Below, one piece after another: positions 9,796 through 20,532 of a stretch of DNA of 64,000 bases. A program made the translations under genes and the position numbers. Positions within the stretch are counted from its first letter, which is position 1. Each line of letters begins with the position of its first letter. The notes below the pieces were generated by a model that made no database searches, was not told the origin of the DNA, and worked only from the letters and a program-made list of their open reading frames with translations. The stretch is taken from NCBI GenBank assembly GCA_947466075.1, contig CANIBP010000005.1, positions 102,315 to 166,314 of the forward strand, given 5' to 3'. This DNA comes from Verrucomicrobiaceae bacterium. GTDB taxonomy: Bacteria; Verrucomicrobiota; Verrucomicrobiia; Verrucomicrobiales; Verrucomicrobiaceae.

Positions 9796-10728
9796 ATGAC
9801 TCGCTTCCTCAATTGGTTCAATAATCTCTACCCCGTGTGGCTCGTCACGCTGGCGGTGATCGCCTTTTTCAAACCGCAGACCATGCTGTGGTTCGATAAG
9901 CCGTGGATCTTCTGGTCGCTGGCGGCTTCCATGCTCGGCATGGGGCTGACGCTGAGCATTGATGACTTCAAAGCCATCTGGAAAATGCCTGGAAGCGTGG
10001 CGCTCGGCTTCGTGGCGCAATATACGATCATGCCGTTGTCTGGCTGGCTCGTTGCCACGGCGCTGAAACTCGAGCCAGGCCTTGCCGTGGGCATCATCCT
10101 CGTTGCGAGTTGCCCCGGCGGCATGGCGTCGAACATGATCAGCTACCTCGCGAAGGCGAACGTGGCACTGTCCGTCGTGCTCACGCTGGCGTCCACGATG
10201 CTGGCTTTCTTCTTCACGCCGATGTGGACGAGTACGCTTGCTGGAAAATATGTGCCCGTGGATGCGTGGGGGCTGTGTTTATCCGCCCTACAACTCACCA
10301 TCGCGCCCGTGGTGCTTGGTGTGCTCATCCGGTGGAAACTGCCACGCACGGCAGACCAGATCGGGGCCTGTGGTCCCACGGTCGCCGTTCTGGCTTTCAC
10401 GCTGGTGAGCGGCGGCATCGTGGCTGCGAGCGCAGACGCCATCGCATCGAATTTTGGTCGGTTAGCTCTCGCCGCATTCACGCTTCACGTCCTCGGCTTC
10501 GGTGTCGGCTATGTCGTGTCCAAAGTGCTGCGCTATCCTGAATCCGTCGCCCGCACGGTGAGCATCGAAGTCGGCATGCAAAACGGCGGCATGGCGGCGT
10601 CGCTGGCGCGTGAGCATTTCGCCGCCATGCCGCTCGCTGCGGCAGCAGGTGTCTTCAGCGGCGTGATGCAAAACATCATCGGCGGCCTCCTCGCCTCCTG
10701 GTGGAAGCGCCGCACGCCGGATGCCTGA
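9796..10728 (+). CDS. BASS-family (bile acid:sodium symporter-like) transporter
   Basis: A 310-residue polytopic inner-membrane protein with about nine to ten hydrophobic segments. Characteristic BASS stretches are GMGLTLSIDDF near the N terminus, SCPGGMASNMISYLAKANVALSV in the middle (broken here only for identification: SCPGG and SNMISYLAK) and EVGMQNGGMAASLA near the C terminus, which contribute the sodium and substrate crossover sites. Members import organic anions such as bile acids, pantoate or keto acids. I chose ATG 9796 because it gives a compact N terminus; an upstream ATG at 9724 would overlap the sialidase. It lies 31 bp behind the sialidase and 2 bp before the phosphotransferase gene, which suggests uptake of a product of the secreted enzyme. 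Confidence 0.85.
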   Translation: MTRFLNWFNNLYPVWLVTLAVIAFFKPQTMLWFDKPWIFWSLAASMLGMGLTLSIDDFKAIWKMPGSVALGFVAQYTIMPLSGWLVATALKLEPGLAVGIILVASCPGGMASNMISYLAKANVALSVVLTLASTMLAFFFTPMWTSTLAGKYVPVDAWGLCLSALQLTIAPVVLGVLIRWKLPRTADQIGACGPTVAVLAFTLVSGGIVAASADAIASNFGRLALAAFTLHVLGFGVGYVVSKVLRYPESVARTVSIEVGMQNGGMAASLAREHFAAMPLAAAAGVFSGVMQNIIGGLLASWWKRRTPDA

Positions 10729-10730
10729 CC

Positions 10731-11849
10731 ATGAGCCGTCGAGACATCTACTACTGGAAGTGTGATCGACCAGCGGCGTTTCACGGAACGCAGGCGCATG
10801 GCGAAGCTGATTCGAAGATCGAACCGCAGCTTCGCGAGGAATTGCATCGTCACTTCGACGCCAAGAAAGTCGATTTGAAGCCAGGAGCCGGCCAGGGCAA
10901 TCATCTCACATGGAATACCGAGGTGGATGGCGCGGCAATGTTTGTGCGAGCCGAGAATGGACCCGAGAAAGACGGTCATCTCGCCATCGAGTCCGCTGTG
11001 CTGAATCAAGTGCGTGACGCAGGAGTCGTCACACCAAAGGTTTTTGGCTGCGATGCCACCCGGAGCCGCGTTTCCTTTGCGTGGCAGGCACTGGAGCGGA
11101 TTGCAGCGCCTGATTTGAATCAATGGTTCAAGCAAGGCACGCTTATTGTGCCGAGCATTGCGTTTGAGATAGGGAAGGCCGTGGCGAAGTGGCAAGGCAT
11201 CGCGTTTGATGGCTTCGGCATCTTAGAGTGGTCCGCACAGTCCTCTGTGCGGCTCGAAGGTCTAGCGACGCCCGAACCGCACAGGGGACTGTGCGGACCA
11301 CATTCCGGCTACGCCGACTACTTCCACCTGCGGCTCGACGAGCATCTGCGTTTTTTGACTCAGCGCGGCTTTTTGACAAATGCCGAAGAAATCCTCGCCG
11401 AGATCGAAAACCACCAGGCCTTGCTCGATCTCGCTCCAGGCTGTCTCGTCCACAAAGACCTCGCGCTCTGGAACATCCTCGGCACTCGCGACGAAATCGC
11501 CGCGTTCATTGACTTCGACGACGCCATCAGCGGCGATCCGATGGATGATCTCTCGCTGCTGGCATGCTTTCATGATGCGGCGTTCTTGCAGCGCGCTTTC
11601 GAGGGCTATCAAAGCGTTCGCACCTTACCGGAGCATCACTTGCGTCGCTTCTGGCTACACCTGCTGCGCAACATGATCGTGAAGGCCGTCATTCGTGTCG
11701 GCGCGGGTTACTTTGATCGCGACGATGGCTTCTTCCTGATAGGCAGCGGTTCTTCCGGCTCAAATCTCCGTGAAATGACACTCTCACGGCTCGCCTTAGC
11801 TTTGCGCGGCTTGCGTGAGGGCAGCGGACTCGACATTCTCTCACCATGA
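10731..11849 (+). CDS. Aminoglycoside phosphotransferase/choline kinase-fold small-molecule kinase
   Basis: A 372-residue soluble protein of the APH fold. The catalytic Brenner motif is visible as HKDLALWNIL (H-x-D-x4-N), followed by IDFDDAISGDPMDDLSLL, the metal-binding DFD-like segment. These kinases phosphorylate hydroxyl groups of sugars, amino alcohols or antibiotics. The setting after a transporter and before an aldolase favours a catabolic sugar or sugar-acid kinase over resistance. ATG 10731 follows the transporter stop by 2 bp, and the gene overlaps the aldolase by 4 bp (ATGA). Residues about 166-191 are encoded by a palindromic insertion (11228-11301) and fall between the N-lobe/C-lobe core and the Brenner motif. 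Confidence 0.75.
   Translation: MSRRDIYYWKCDRPAAFHGTQAHGEADSKIEPQLREELHRHFDAKKVDLKPGAGQGNHLTWNTEVDGAAMFVRAENGPEKDGHLAIESAVLNQVRDAGVVTPKVFGCDATRSRVSFAWQALERIAAPDLNQWFKQGTLIVPSIAFEIGKAVAKWQGIAFDGFGILEWSAQSSVRLEGLATPEPHRGLCGPHSGYADYFHLRLDEHLRFLTQRGFLTNAEEILAEIENHQALLDLAPGCLVHKDLALWNILGTRDEIAAFIDFDDAISGDPMDDLSLLACFHDAAFLQRAFEGYQSVRTLPEHHLRRFWLHLLRNMIVKAVIRVGAGYFDRDDGFFLIGSGSSGSNLREMTLSRLALALRGLREGSGLDILSP
11228..11301. repeat. Palindromic (REPIN-like) element inside the kinase gene
   Basis: Two 25-bp arms (11228-11252 and 11277-11301) are inverted copies that match at 24 of 25 positions; both carry GTCCGCACAGTCC / CTGTGCGG cores. They enclose a 24-bp spacer. The 74-bp unit can fold into a long hairpin. 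It is read through in frame and contributes a peptide with SAQSSVRLEGLATPEPHR. The arms are also internally near-palindromic, as in REP pairs. Confidence 0.8.
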
Positions 11850-12556
11850 AAACTCACATCGGCACCTTTCTCTCCATCGGATCACCTGCGGTCGCGGAAC
11901 TCGCGGCGGAATGCGGTTTTGACTGGGTTTTGATCGATCTGGAGCACGGCTGCGAATCCGAAGCGGCTTTGCCAAATCAACTGCGTGCTCTGCGGGGCAG
12001 CCAGACGCTGGCGATTGTGCGCGTGAGTGCTCCGCATCCCGATTTGATCAGCCGCGTGCTCGATTGGGGGGCGGACGGCATCATGGTGCCACATGTGGAC
12101 ACCGTCGCACAGGCGCAGCACTGCGTGGATGCGGCGTATTATCCGCCGAGAGGCCATCGTGGTGTGTCGCGCACAGTGCGGGCTTATGGCTATGGCATGC
12201 GGCTTCCAGGAGACACGCCGCCGAAGCCGATCATTCTCGCGCAGATCGAAACCGCAGATGCGGTGGTGAATGCGGATCAAATCGCGGCGATGGAAGGCAT
12301 TGATGCGCTGTTCATCGGCCCGGCAGATTTGAGCTTCGATTTGAAGGCACGGAATTCACCTCGCAGCTACGACGATTGTCTGAATGCCATCGCGAAAGCG
12401 GCCAAAGATCACGGCAAAGGCTGCGGCATCCTCGTGCGGCATGCGGATGATCAAGCAAAGCTGCTAAGCATGGGCTTCACGTGGCTAGCCATGGATTCCG
12501 ATCTCTCGCTGGTGCGGGAGGGGTTTCGGCGGAATTTGGCGGCAGCCCGGAAATAG
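11846..12556 (+). CDS. HpcH/HpaI aldolase family protein
   Basis: A 236-residue TIM-barrel class II aldolase. Family features seen are GTFLSIGSPAVAELAAECGFDWVLIDLEHG at the N terminus (family core FDWVLIDLEHG), the metal-binding QIET, DALFIGPADLS and the PPRGHRGVSRTVRA loop. Relatives cleave 2-keto-3-deoxy sugar acids or 4-hydroxy-2-oxo acids to pyruvate and an aldehyde. The ATG overlaps the kinase stop (ATGA), so translation is probably coupled. Together with the transporter and kinase this suggests a short pathway for a sugar acid, possibly derived from the sialidase product, though N-acetylneuraminate lyase itself is not present here. Confidence 0.85.
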   Translation: MKTHIGTFLSIGSPAVAELAAECGFDWVLIDLEHGCESEAALPNQLRALRGSQTLAIVRVSAPHPDLISRVLDWGADGIMVPHVDTVAQAQHCVDAAYYPPRGHRGVSRTVRAYGYGMRLPGDTPPKPIILAQIETADAVVNADQIAAMEGIDALFIGPADLSFDLKARNSPRSYDDCLNAIAKAAKDHGKGCGILVRHADDQAKLLSMGFTWLAMDSDLSLVREGFRRNLAAARK

Positions 12557-12605
12557 TCGGACTTTTTTCTGCGCACGGAGCTTTTTTGCCTACTCTCGCG
12601 GCCCC

Positions 12606-13007
12606 ATGACCGCATCCCCCCAAATCAAATCCAAGATCGTCGAACTGTGCGAAACCCTTGTGGCTGACACTGAAGTTCAAAGTGCCCGCGAGAAGGCTGA
12701 GGCCTTCCTTGCGAATGAAGAAGCCGTGTCGCTCTATCGTGAGATGGCGACGATGGGCCGCGCAATGCACCAGAAGCAGCACAATGGTGAAGAACCCTCT
12801 GGCGATGAAATTGGCCGCTTCACTGAGTTGCAGGACAGTTGCGATGCAAATCCGGCCATTCTGAGCTTCATCGAAGCCCAGGACGTACTGCGCGGCATCG
12901 CCGAAGTGGTGACGAGTTTCGTCGGCAAGAGCCTGGAGCGCGGTCAGGTGCCTTCCGAAGCGGAAGTGTTCTCCAAAGGCTGCGGCGAAGGTTGCGGCTG
13001 CCATTAA
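12606..13007 (+). CDS. YlbF/YmcA-family protein with a Cys-rich tail
   Basis: A 133-residue, mostly helical protein of the YlbF/Com_YlbF type (residues about 10-115). In Bacillus, YlbF, YmcA and YaaT form a complex that affects RNA processing and development. The last residues are GCGEGCGCH: four Cys and a His within nine positions, a likely metal or Fe-S ligand set similar to the Cys tails reported for Bacillus relatives. It begins 49 bp after the aldolase and ends 10 bp before the next gene. The regulatory role is inferred from the family only. Confidence 0.75.
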   Translation: MTASPQIKSKIVELCETLVADTEVQSAREKAEAFLANEEAVSLYREMATMGRAMHQKQHNGEEPSGDEIGRFTELQDSCDANPAILSFIEAQDVLRGIAEVVTSFVGKSLERGQVPSEAEVFSKGCGEGCGCH

Positions 13008-13020
13008 ACCATTTCGCGTG

Positions 13021-13935
13021 ATGAAAGCGCTCGTTCTGCTCTCTGCGCTGCTGTTTTGGTCCTCGTCTTTTGCAGGCGAGGCCAAAACGGTGCGGTTACT
13101 GACGATCGGGAACAGCTTTTCGGCCAATGCCACGCATTATCTCGGCGATCTAGCGAAAGCGGGCGGTCATACGCTGATCCATCGGCCATTGGTGGTCGGT
13201 GGGGCTTCGTTTCAAGTGCATGCCGAGAAGGCGCAGAAGCATGAATCCGACGCTACGGACAAGGCTGGTCTTTACACGAGTGGCCTTGGATTGAGGGAAA
13301 GCTTGGCTGCGGATACTTGGGACTTTGTGACGATCCAACAGTCGAGCATCAAGAGCCACGACTTCATTACTTATCAGCCGCATGCAGGTTGGTTGCACGA
13401 GTACATTCTGAAGCATGCACCAAAGGCCAAGTTACTGGTGCATCAGACATGGCCGTATCGTAAGGATGATGTGCGCTTTGCAAATCCGTCTGGTAAAGCG
13501 GGTGAGCCGAAGACGCAGGAGGCGATGTATCGTGGTTTAACGGCTGCGCATGATCGAATCGCTGCCGAATTGGACGGTCGTGTGATTCCAGTCGGCGATG
13601 CCTTTTTCATGGCCGACACAGATTCGAAGTGGGGTTATCAAACAGACACTGCTTTTGATTTTAAGACTATCAGCATGCCGACGTTGCCGAAACAGATGCA
13701 TTCTTTGCACATGGGGTGGCAGTGGAAGAAACAGCCGGACGGTTTGATGAAGCTCAGCATGGATGGACATCATGCAAGCATCTTGGGTGAGTATCTCGGT
13801 GCCTGCGTGTGGTATGAGGTGCTATTTGGAGAGAGTGTGGTGGGTAACTCTTTTGTGCTCAATGGCATCGAAGAAGACGATACCCGTTTCCTGCAGGAAG
13901 TGGCGCACAAGGCTGTGCAGGCGAGGGCGAAGTGA
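13021..13935 (+). CDS. Secreted SGNH/GDSL-like hydrolase (DUF4886 type)
   Basis: A 304-residue exported protein with an N-terminal signal (MKALVLLSALLFWSSSFAG). Block I is LLTIGNSFSANAT, with the probable nucleophile Ser in GNSFS; the C-terminal DGHHAS segment resembles the block V Asp-x-x-His of SGNH hydrolases. TWDFVTIQQSS is typical of the DUF4886 branch. Members are thought to deacylate carbohydrates or esters outside the cytoplasm. A GTG at 13018 immediately precedes the chosen ATG. The 3' end overlaps the open frame of the opposite-strand kinase remnant. Confidence 0.75.
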   Translation: MKALVLLSALLFWSSSFAGEAKTVRLLTIGNSFSANATHYLGDLAKAGGHTLIHRPLVVGGASFQVHAEKAQKHESDATDKAGLYTSGLGLRESLAADTWDFVTIQQSSIKSHDFITYQPHAGWLHEYILKHAPKAKLLVHQTWPYRKDDVRFANPSGKAGEPKTQEAMYRGLTAAHDRIAAELDGRVIPVGDAFFMADTDSKWGYQTDTAFDFKTISMPTLPKQMHSLHMGWQWKKQPDGLMKLSMDGHHASILGEYLGACVWYEVLFGESVVGNSFVLNGIEEDDTRFLQEVAHKAVQARAK

Positions 13936-14534
13936 TGATCAGGCGGGGGAACCTGCTTCAAGGAGTCGGGTGCGTTTTCAACAAGCAGTAGCCAAAGGCT
14001 GACGCGGGTGCCTTTGCCTTCGCGGGATTTGATGTCGATCTCGCCGCCGTGCTCACGGATGATGCGACGGACGATGAGGAGGCCAAGGCCAGTGCCGGTG
14101 CTGCGCGTGGTGGCAAAGGGTTGGACGAGTTTGCCCATTTGATCGGAGCTGATGCCTTTGCCAGTGTCGGCAAAGCTAATGCGCACTTCAAAGTCGGTGA
14201 AGGTGCCGCTGACTGTTAGCGTGCCGCCATCTGGCATGGCCTGACAAGCATTGCGGATGAGATTGTAGAAGGCTTGTTTGATCTGGTTGGCGTCCAGCGG
14301 CATGGCTGGCATGTCAGTGCGGAGGTCAAGCTTCACGGTGACCTTGGCGCGGTCGGTTTCGGGCTTGAGGAAGCGCAGGGATTCATCCAGCAGTTCATGG
14401 ATCTGAGTTCGCTGAAGTTGCGGTTGGGTGGGGCGGATAGCGGAGAGAAATTGCTCGATGATGGTGTCGAGCCGACGGATCTCACCGGTGGCGACGTCGA
14501 GATGCTCGCGCATCGCATCACCTTTCGTGCCCAT
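13770..14534 (-). pseudogene. Histidine kinase lacking its N-terminal half
   Basis: The frame encodes the ATP-binding half of a sensor kinase: the end of the dimerisation helix (HLDVATGEIRRLDTIIEQFL), the N box NQIKQAFYNLIRNACQAM, G1 DTGKGIS, and G2 GTGLGLLIVRR. The phospho-accepting His box (H-E-I/L-R-N-P) and any sensor domain are absent. There is an in-frame TAG four codons upstream of the ATG, and only 41 bp separate it from mtnP, so the missing 5' half was deleted rather than shifted. The frame also continues 165 bp into the opposite-strand hydrolase gene, beyond where such kinases usually end. Probably a relic, although a short ATPase-only protein could still be made. Confidence 0.65.
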
Positions 14535-14575
14535 TTTTTTGGGCTATGGCCTAGATGGGGAGTCTCTTGCCTCGC

Positions 14576-15448
14576 TCACAAAAACCGCTGCAAAATTGGC
14601 AGCAAGTTTTCCACCGTCTGCTCAGGCCACAATTTGCGGTCGGTCATGAGTGCGGCGTCGAGAGAGTGATGTTCCGGCCAGTTCGGTTCGGCGGGAATTT
14701 GTGGAATAATCTGCGCGAGAATAGCTTTAGCGGCGGCAACGTTCGCGTGTAGGTGGCCGATGACGGATTCGGCGGTCACAGCTTCTTCTTCGACTTTCCA
14801 ACAGTCGTAATCCGTGATCATCGCCAGTGTCGCGAGGGCGATCTCAGCCTCGCGGGCGAGTTTGGCCTCGGGCAGGTTGGTCATGCCGATGACATCAAAA
14901 CCAAGCTGGCGGTGTGCATTGGACTCAGCCCGCGTGGAGAAGGCGGGACCATCCATGCAAACGTAGGTGCCGCCGTTGTGAACGCGGCGGCCTTGTGCCA
15001 CGGCGGCGTCATGCAGCAGTGCCCGCAGTTTGTCGGAAATGGGGTCGCCAAAAGACACGTGGCCGACAATACCCTGGCCAAAGAAGGTGTGCTGATCACG
15101 GCGGCTGGTGCGGTCGAAGAACTGGTCTGGCAGCAGAATGTCTCGCGGACTGTACTGCTCCTGCAAACTACCCACAGCAGTGACGGCAATGATCCAACGG
15201 ACGTTCAAGCTGCGCAGCGCCCAGATGTTGGCGCGATGATTCAGCTCTGTGGGTAGAATACGGTGGCCTTTGGCGTGGCGCGGTAAAAAATACACCCTGC
15301 GACCGGCCAGCGTGCCTGTCACGAGTGCATCCGAAGGACTGCCAAAGGGCGTTTCGACGGAGACTTCCTCGCGGCTTTCCAAGCCTTCAAGGTCGTATAA
15401 GCCGGAACCGCCGATAATGCCAATGGCTGGGGGAAGAGTTTCGCTCAT
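14576..15448 (-). CDS. mtnP: S-methyl-5'-thioadenosine phosphorylase
   Basis: A 290-residue cytosolic enzyme of the purine nucleoside phosphorylase fold, which splits 5'-methylthioadenosine with phosphate into adenine and methylthioribose-1-phosphate in methionine salvage. Signature segments are IGIIGGSGLYDLEGL at the N terminus, PRHAKGHRILPTELNHRAN (phosphate and substrate binding), the VTAVGSL strand, and GMTNLPEAKLAREAEI in the purine-binding region. Length matches the family (about 280-290). It is followed on the same strand by the truncated kinase. No other methionine-salvage gene is adjacent. Confidence 0.93.
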   Translation of the reverse strand: MSETLPPAIGIIGGSGLYDLEGLESREEVSVETPFGSPSDALVTGTLAGRRVYFLPRHAKGHRILPTELNHRANIWALRSLNVRWIIAVTAVGSLQEQYSPRDILLPDQFFDRTSRRDQHTFFGQGIVGHVSFGDPISDKLRALLHDAAVAQGRRVHNGGTYVCMDGPAFSTRAESNAHRQLGFDVIGMTNLPEAKLAREAEIALATLAMITDYDCWKVEEEAVTAESVIGHLHANVAAAKAILAQIIPQIPAEPNWPEHHSLDAALMTDRKLWPEQTVENLLPILQRFL

Positions 15449-15583
15449 GCCGACAGGTTAAAAGGCACGGAGAATGCTTCAACCAGCATCATTCCAATGC
15501 TTGAAATTGCCACGATAATAAAGGATGAACGGAAACCTCGAAAAACACGTCTGAATATAGCGTTTGAGTCAAAGTCTTTTGTT

Positions 15584-15829
15584 ATGAACGTCCCACGTCT
15601 TCCCCTGCTACTCCTGCCCGCTGTCGTGCTTGTCTCCTGCTCCATGCCCGACATGTTCGCATCCAGCACACCACACACGATCCAGCTCAAGAATGGGCAA
15701 GAGGTGCCCTGCCAAGGAGCGCCGCAGTACCAGGAAAAAACCGGTTACTACCGCTACCGCACACCGCAAAAGCGTGATGGACTGATCCGCGCAGACGAAG
15801 TGGCAAAGATCGTGGAGCAACGCGCGTGA
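15584..15829 (+). CDS. Small YgdI/YgdR-like lipoprotein
   Basis: An 81-residue protein with a lipoprotein signal (MNVPRLPLLLLPAVVLVSC; lipobox VLVSC with Cys19). The mature part follows the YgdI/YgdR SH3-like pattern: HTIQLKNGQEVPCQG, then KTGYYRYRTPQKRDGLIRADEV, ending in VAKIVEQ. Such proteins sit in the membrane with unknown function. I chose ATG 15584 because it places the signal peptide at the N terminus. The stop overlaps the GTG start of maf by 4 bp, so the two are translationally coupled. Confidence 0.8.
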   Translation: MNVPRLPLLLLPAVVLVSCSMPDMFASSTPHTIQLKNGQEVPCQGAPQYQEKTGYYRYRTPQKRDGLIRADEVAKIVEQRA

Positions 15830-16404
15830 GCCAGCACGGCACCTACCCTCCGCTGGTGCTCGCTTCTGCATCACCACGTCGGGTCGAACTGCTGCGCGGA
15901 GCAGGCTATGAATTTGAGATCATCGTGCCCCAAGTCGAGGAAGTACACGATGCTGCGCTGACGCCAGCAGCGCTCACCATCGAAAACGCAAGGCGCAAGG
16001 CACTCGCTGGCTCGGCTCTGCGTTCTGTAGCACTGGTCATCGGGGCCGATACGCTGGTTTATGTGGATGGCGACCCTTTGGGTAAGCCTGCTGACTTGGC
16101 AGAAGCACTCAGCATGGTGAAACGGCTCTCAGGCCGCACCCATGAGGTGTGTACGGGTGTAGTATTTGCCAGCGATGGAGTAGTGCGACACGAATTGCAT
16201 GTCATCACTCATGTGACCTTCAAATCACTGACCGACGAACTCATCCGCGACTACCACACACGCGTGAACCCACTCGACAAAGCGGGAGCCTATGGCATTC
16301 AGGCCTATACCGAGATGTTGTTAGAGCGCATGGAAGGATCATTCACGAATGTCGTAGGTCTGCCAGTGGATGAAGTGAAGGAAGCACTCGAAGCGCTTTC
16401 ATGA
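15826..16404 (+). CDS. maf: Maf-family nucleoside triphosphate pyrophosphatase
   Basis: A 192-residue cytosolic house-cleaning pyrophosphatase that hydrolyses non-canonical or specific NTPs (dTTP/UTP or m7GTP, depending on subfamily). Hallmarks are LVLASASPRRVELLRGAG at the N terminus, the ENARRKA helix, GADTLVYVDG, the GRTHEVCTGV strand and the KAGAYGIQ / GSFTNVVGLP end. It starts with GTG overlapping the lipoprotein stop. It converges on the TM-vWA gene, with stops only 6 bp apart. Confidence 0.92.
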   Translation: MSQHGTYPPLVLASASPRRVELLRGAGYEFEIIVPQVEEVHDAALTPAALTIENARRKALAGSALRSVALVIGADTLVYVDGDPLGKPADLAEALSMVKRLSGRTHEVCTGVVFASDGVVRHELHVITHVTFKSLTDELIRDYHTRVNPLDKAGAYGIQAYTEMLLERMEGSFTNVVGLPVDEVKEALEALS

Positions 16405-16410
16405 GTAGCA

Positions 16411-18024
16411 CTACTTCATTTTGAAGAAGTCTTCGCCCTTGATGACTTTGCCCTCGCCCATCACCACGGTGAACCTGCCATTGTTGCGTTTTGCCAAGGT
16501 ATCCAGCTCACGTGCGGCGTCTGGTTGCTGCATGGCACTGGTGTAAATAGCTGTCATGGGCAACCGGCGTTTGTTTTCGGCCGTGACGATGTCTATCCAA
16601 CCCATCTCGTCAGACCGGTTGCCGTCGGTCATGAAAAAGATCACATCAGGCTTCGGGCTGGCGTTCAATGCCATGAGCAGTCCCGACCCCCAATTGGTGC
16701 CCCCCGGATTGTCCGAACGCTCGATGATCTCCCGACTGTCCTGGAGCGTGAAAGGACTGGCTTGCAAGAATTTGAAGGCAGGGATTTTCACGGACTTGTA
16801 ATCCTTCGGATCGATCTCCCAGCGGTACTTCATGAGTGCACTGTTGTTCCTGCTGTCCACCTCATTGTGCGGCCAGGCAAAGTCAGAGAAAAACAGAATC
16901 TGGTAGGATGTCCCCATTGGCACCTGGGTGATGCTTTTGACCAGCTCCTTCTTCAGTAAATCAAAGCGCGAGATTTTTTCGCCCTGACCGATGGCGGACA
17001 TCGAGCCCGAGACATCCACGACAAAAACTACACGCCGCCCGATGGCGGTCTGGCCGACAAAGCTAAACTTGCCGCCGCGTCCGATCCCGGCACCGAAACC
17101 GCCACCCGCACCACCTGCACCGATGCCCATCGGCTTGCTGGCACCCAGCGCGCCCGCCTTGCTGATGTCCATGCGATTGGTAATTTTCGAAAAATCCATC
17201 AAATCCATCGGCGGCATCTCTGGTAGCACGATGTTTGTGTTCAGTGACTGCACCGCGAGCTTACGCATCTGCGGCTTTGTCTTGAGCCATGGGTTTTTCT
17301 TCTGCTGAATCTTTTGTGTCAACGCTTCAGCAGCAGCCTGTGACTGCGGCGAACTACCGCCAGGAATAAAATCTACCTGCCGTTCCATCACTTGGGTGAC
17401 TCCCACAAAAGCGCCGATCAGGAGCAGAAAAAGATGCACGCCCACGCTAAGGCCAAGCGAACTAACGCCGACTTTCTCAGCCAGTTTCCGCCAACGTGTT
17501 TTTTTGATCGTGTCCGGGTCTTCGGGCTCTTCCGGCTTGGGTTTTGGTGCGATGAAAGGTTTCGGATTCGCAGAGTTTGCAGCAATGCCTGTCTTGTCTT
17601 TTGCCCGGCTCAAGGACTCCGCTTGAGCTTTTCCTGTCGGCATCGGTGGGGGTGTCACCGGACTAACCGCCTTTTCCACCGCACGCCTACCACTCAAAGA
17701 GACTGCGGGTGTCTCCACTGGGCCACGCCTTTTTTCATCGCTCAACCTTACGGCCTCGGGAGCACGTGGTATGGGTAACGGAGCCTCATCAGCAGCTTTC
17801 GGTGCCGCGACCGATTGTCGTGTTGGCGCAGATTCTTTATTAACATCCGTTGGCGAAACTGGGATGGAAACTGGCGGTGATGATGTGATCGCCGGTTGCT
17901 CATCCATTGGTTCATCGAACCCTGGGCCAGTTTGGTGGCGTGCATCCTCGATTTCAATAATTTCATCGTCCGTCGAATCGACGGTCGGCAGGAAACTAAA
18001 ATCGTCGTGGACGTGCCTAGGCAT
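16411..18024 (-). CDS. Membrane-anchored von Willebrand factor A protein
   Basis: A 537-residue protein in three parts: a low-complexity Pro/Ala-rich cytoplasmic segment (1-180), one transmembrane helix (SLGLSVGVHLFLLLIGAFVG, about 200-220), and after a Gly-rich linker a vWA domain. The MIDAS metal site is seen as VVDVSGSMS (D-x-S-x-S) with a later FFMTDGNRSDE. Such proteins bind ligands or partners through the metal; similar PVC proteins resemble TonB/Bat-like assemblies. It has no operon partner: it ends 6 bp from maf (convergent) and starts 33 bp after rlhA. Function unknown. Confidence 0.75.
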   Translation of the reverse strand: MPRHVHDDFSFLPTVDSTDDEIIEIEDARHQTGPGFDEPMDEQPAITSSPPVSIPVSPTDVNKESAPTRQSVAAPKAADEAPLPIPRAPEAVRLSDEKRRGPVETPAVSLSGRRAVEKAVSPVTPPPMPTGKAQAESLSRAKDKTGIAANSANPKPFIAPKPKPEEPEDPDTIKKTRWRKLAEKVGVSSLGLSVGVHLFLLLIGAFVGVTQVMERQVDFIPGGSSPQSQAAAEALTQKIQQKKNPWLKTKPQMRKLAVQSLNTNIVLPEMPPMDLMDFSKITNRMDISKAGALGASKPMGIGAGGAGGGFGAGIGRGGKFSFVGQTAIGRRVVFVVDVSGSMSAIGQGEKISRFDLLKKELVKSITQVPMGTSYQILFFSDFAWPHNEVDSRNNSALMKYRWEIDPKDYKSVKIPAFKFLQASPFTLQDSREIIERSDNPGGTNWGSGLLMALNASPKPDVIFFMTDGNRSDEMGWIDIVTAENKRRLPMTAIYTSAMQQPDAARELDTLAKRNNGRFTVVMGEGKVIKGEDFFKMK

Positions 18025-18057
18025 GGCGTGGGGATAGTCGTGGTAAACGCCGCCAGT

Positions 18058-20499
<2,442 letters not shown>

Positions 20500-20532
20500 G
20501 CGGCCTATGACTACAGGCTCACGGCCTCACAC

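Noticed and set aside
7134..12556. A complete sialic acid catabolic (nan) operon
   Set aside because: There is a sialidase-like enzyme, a transporter, a kinase and an aldolase, but no NanA lyase, NanE epimerase, NagA or NagB; the substrate cannot be named as sialic acid.
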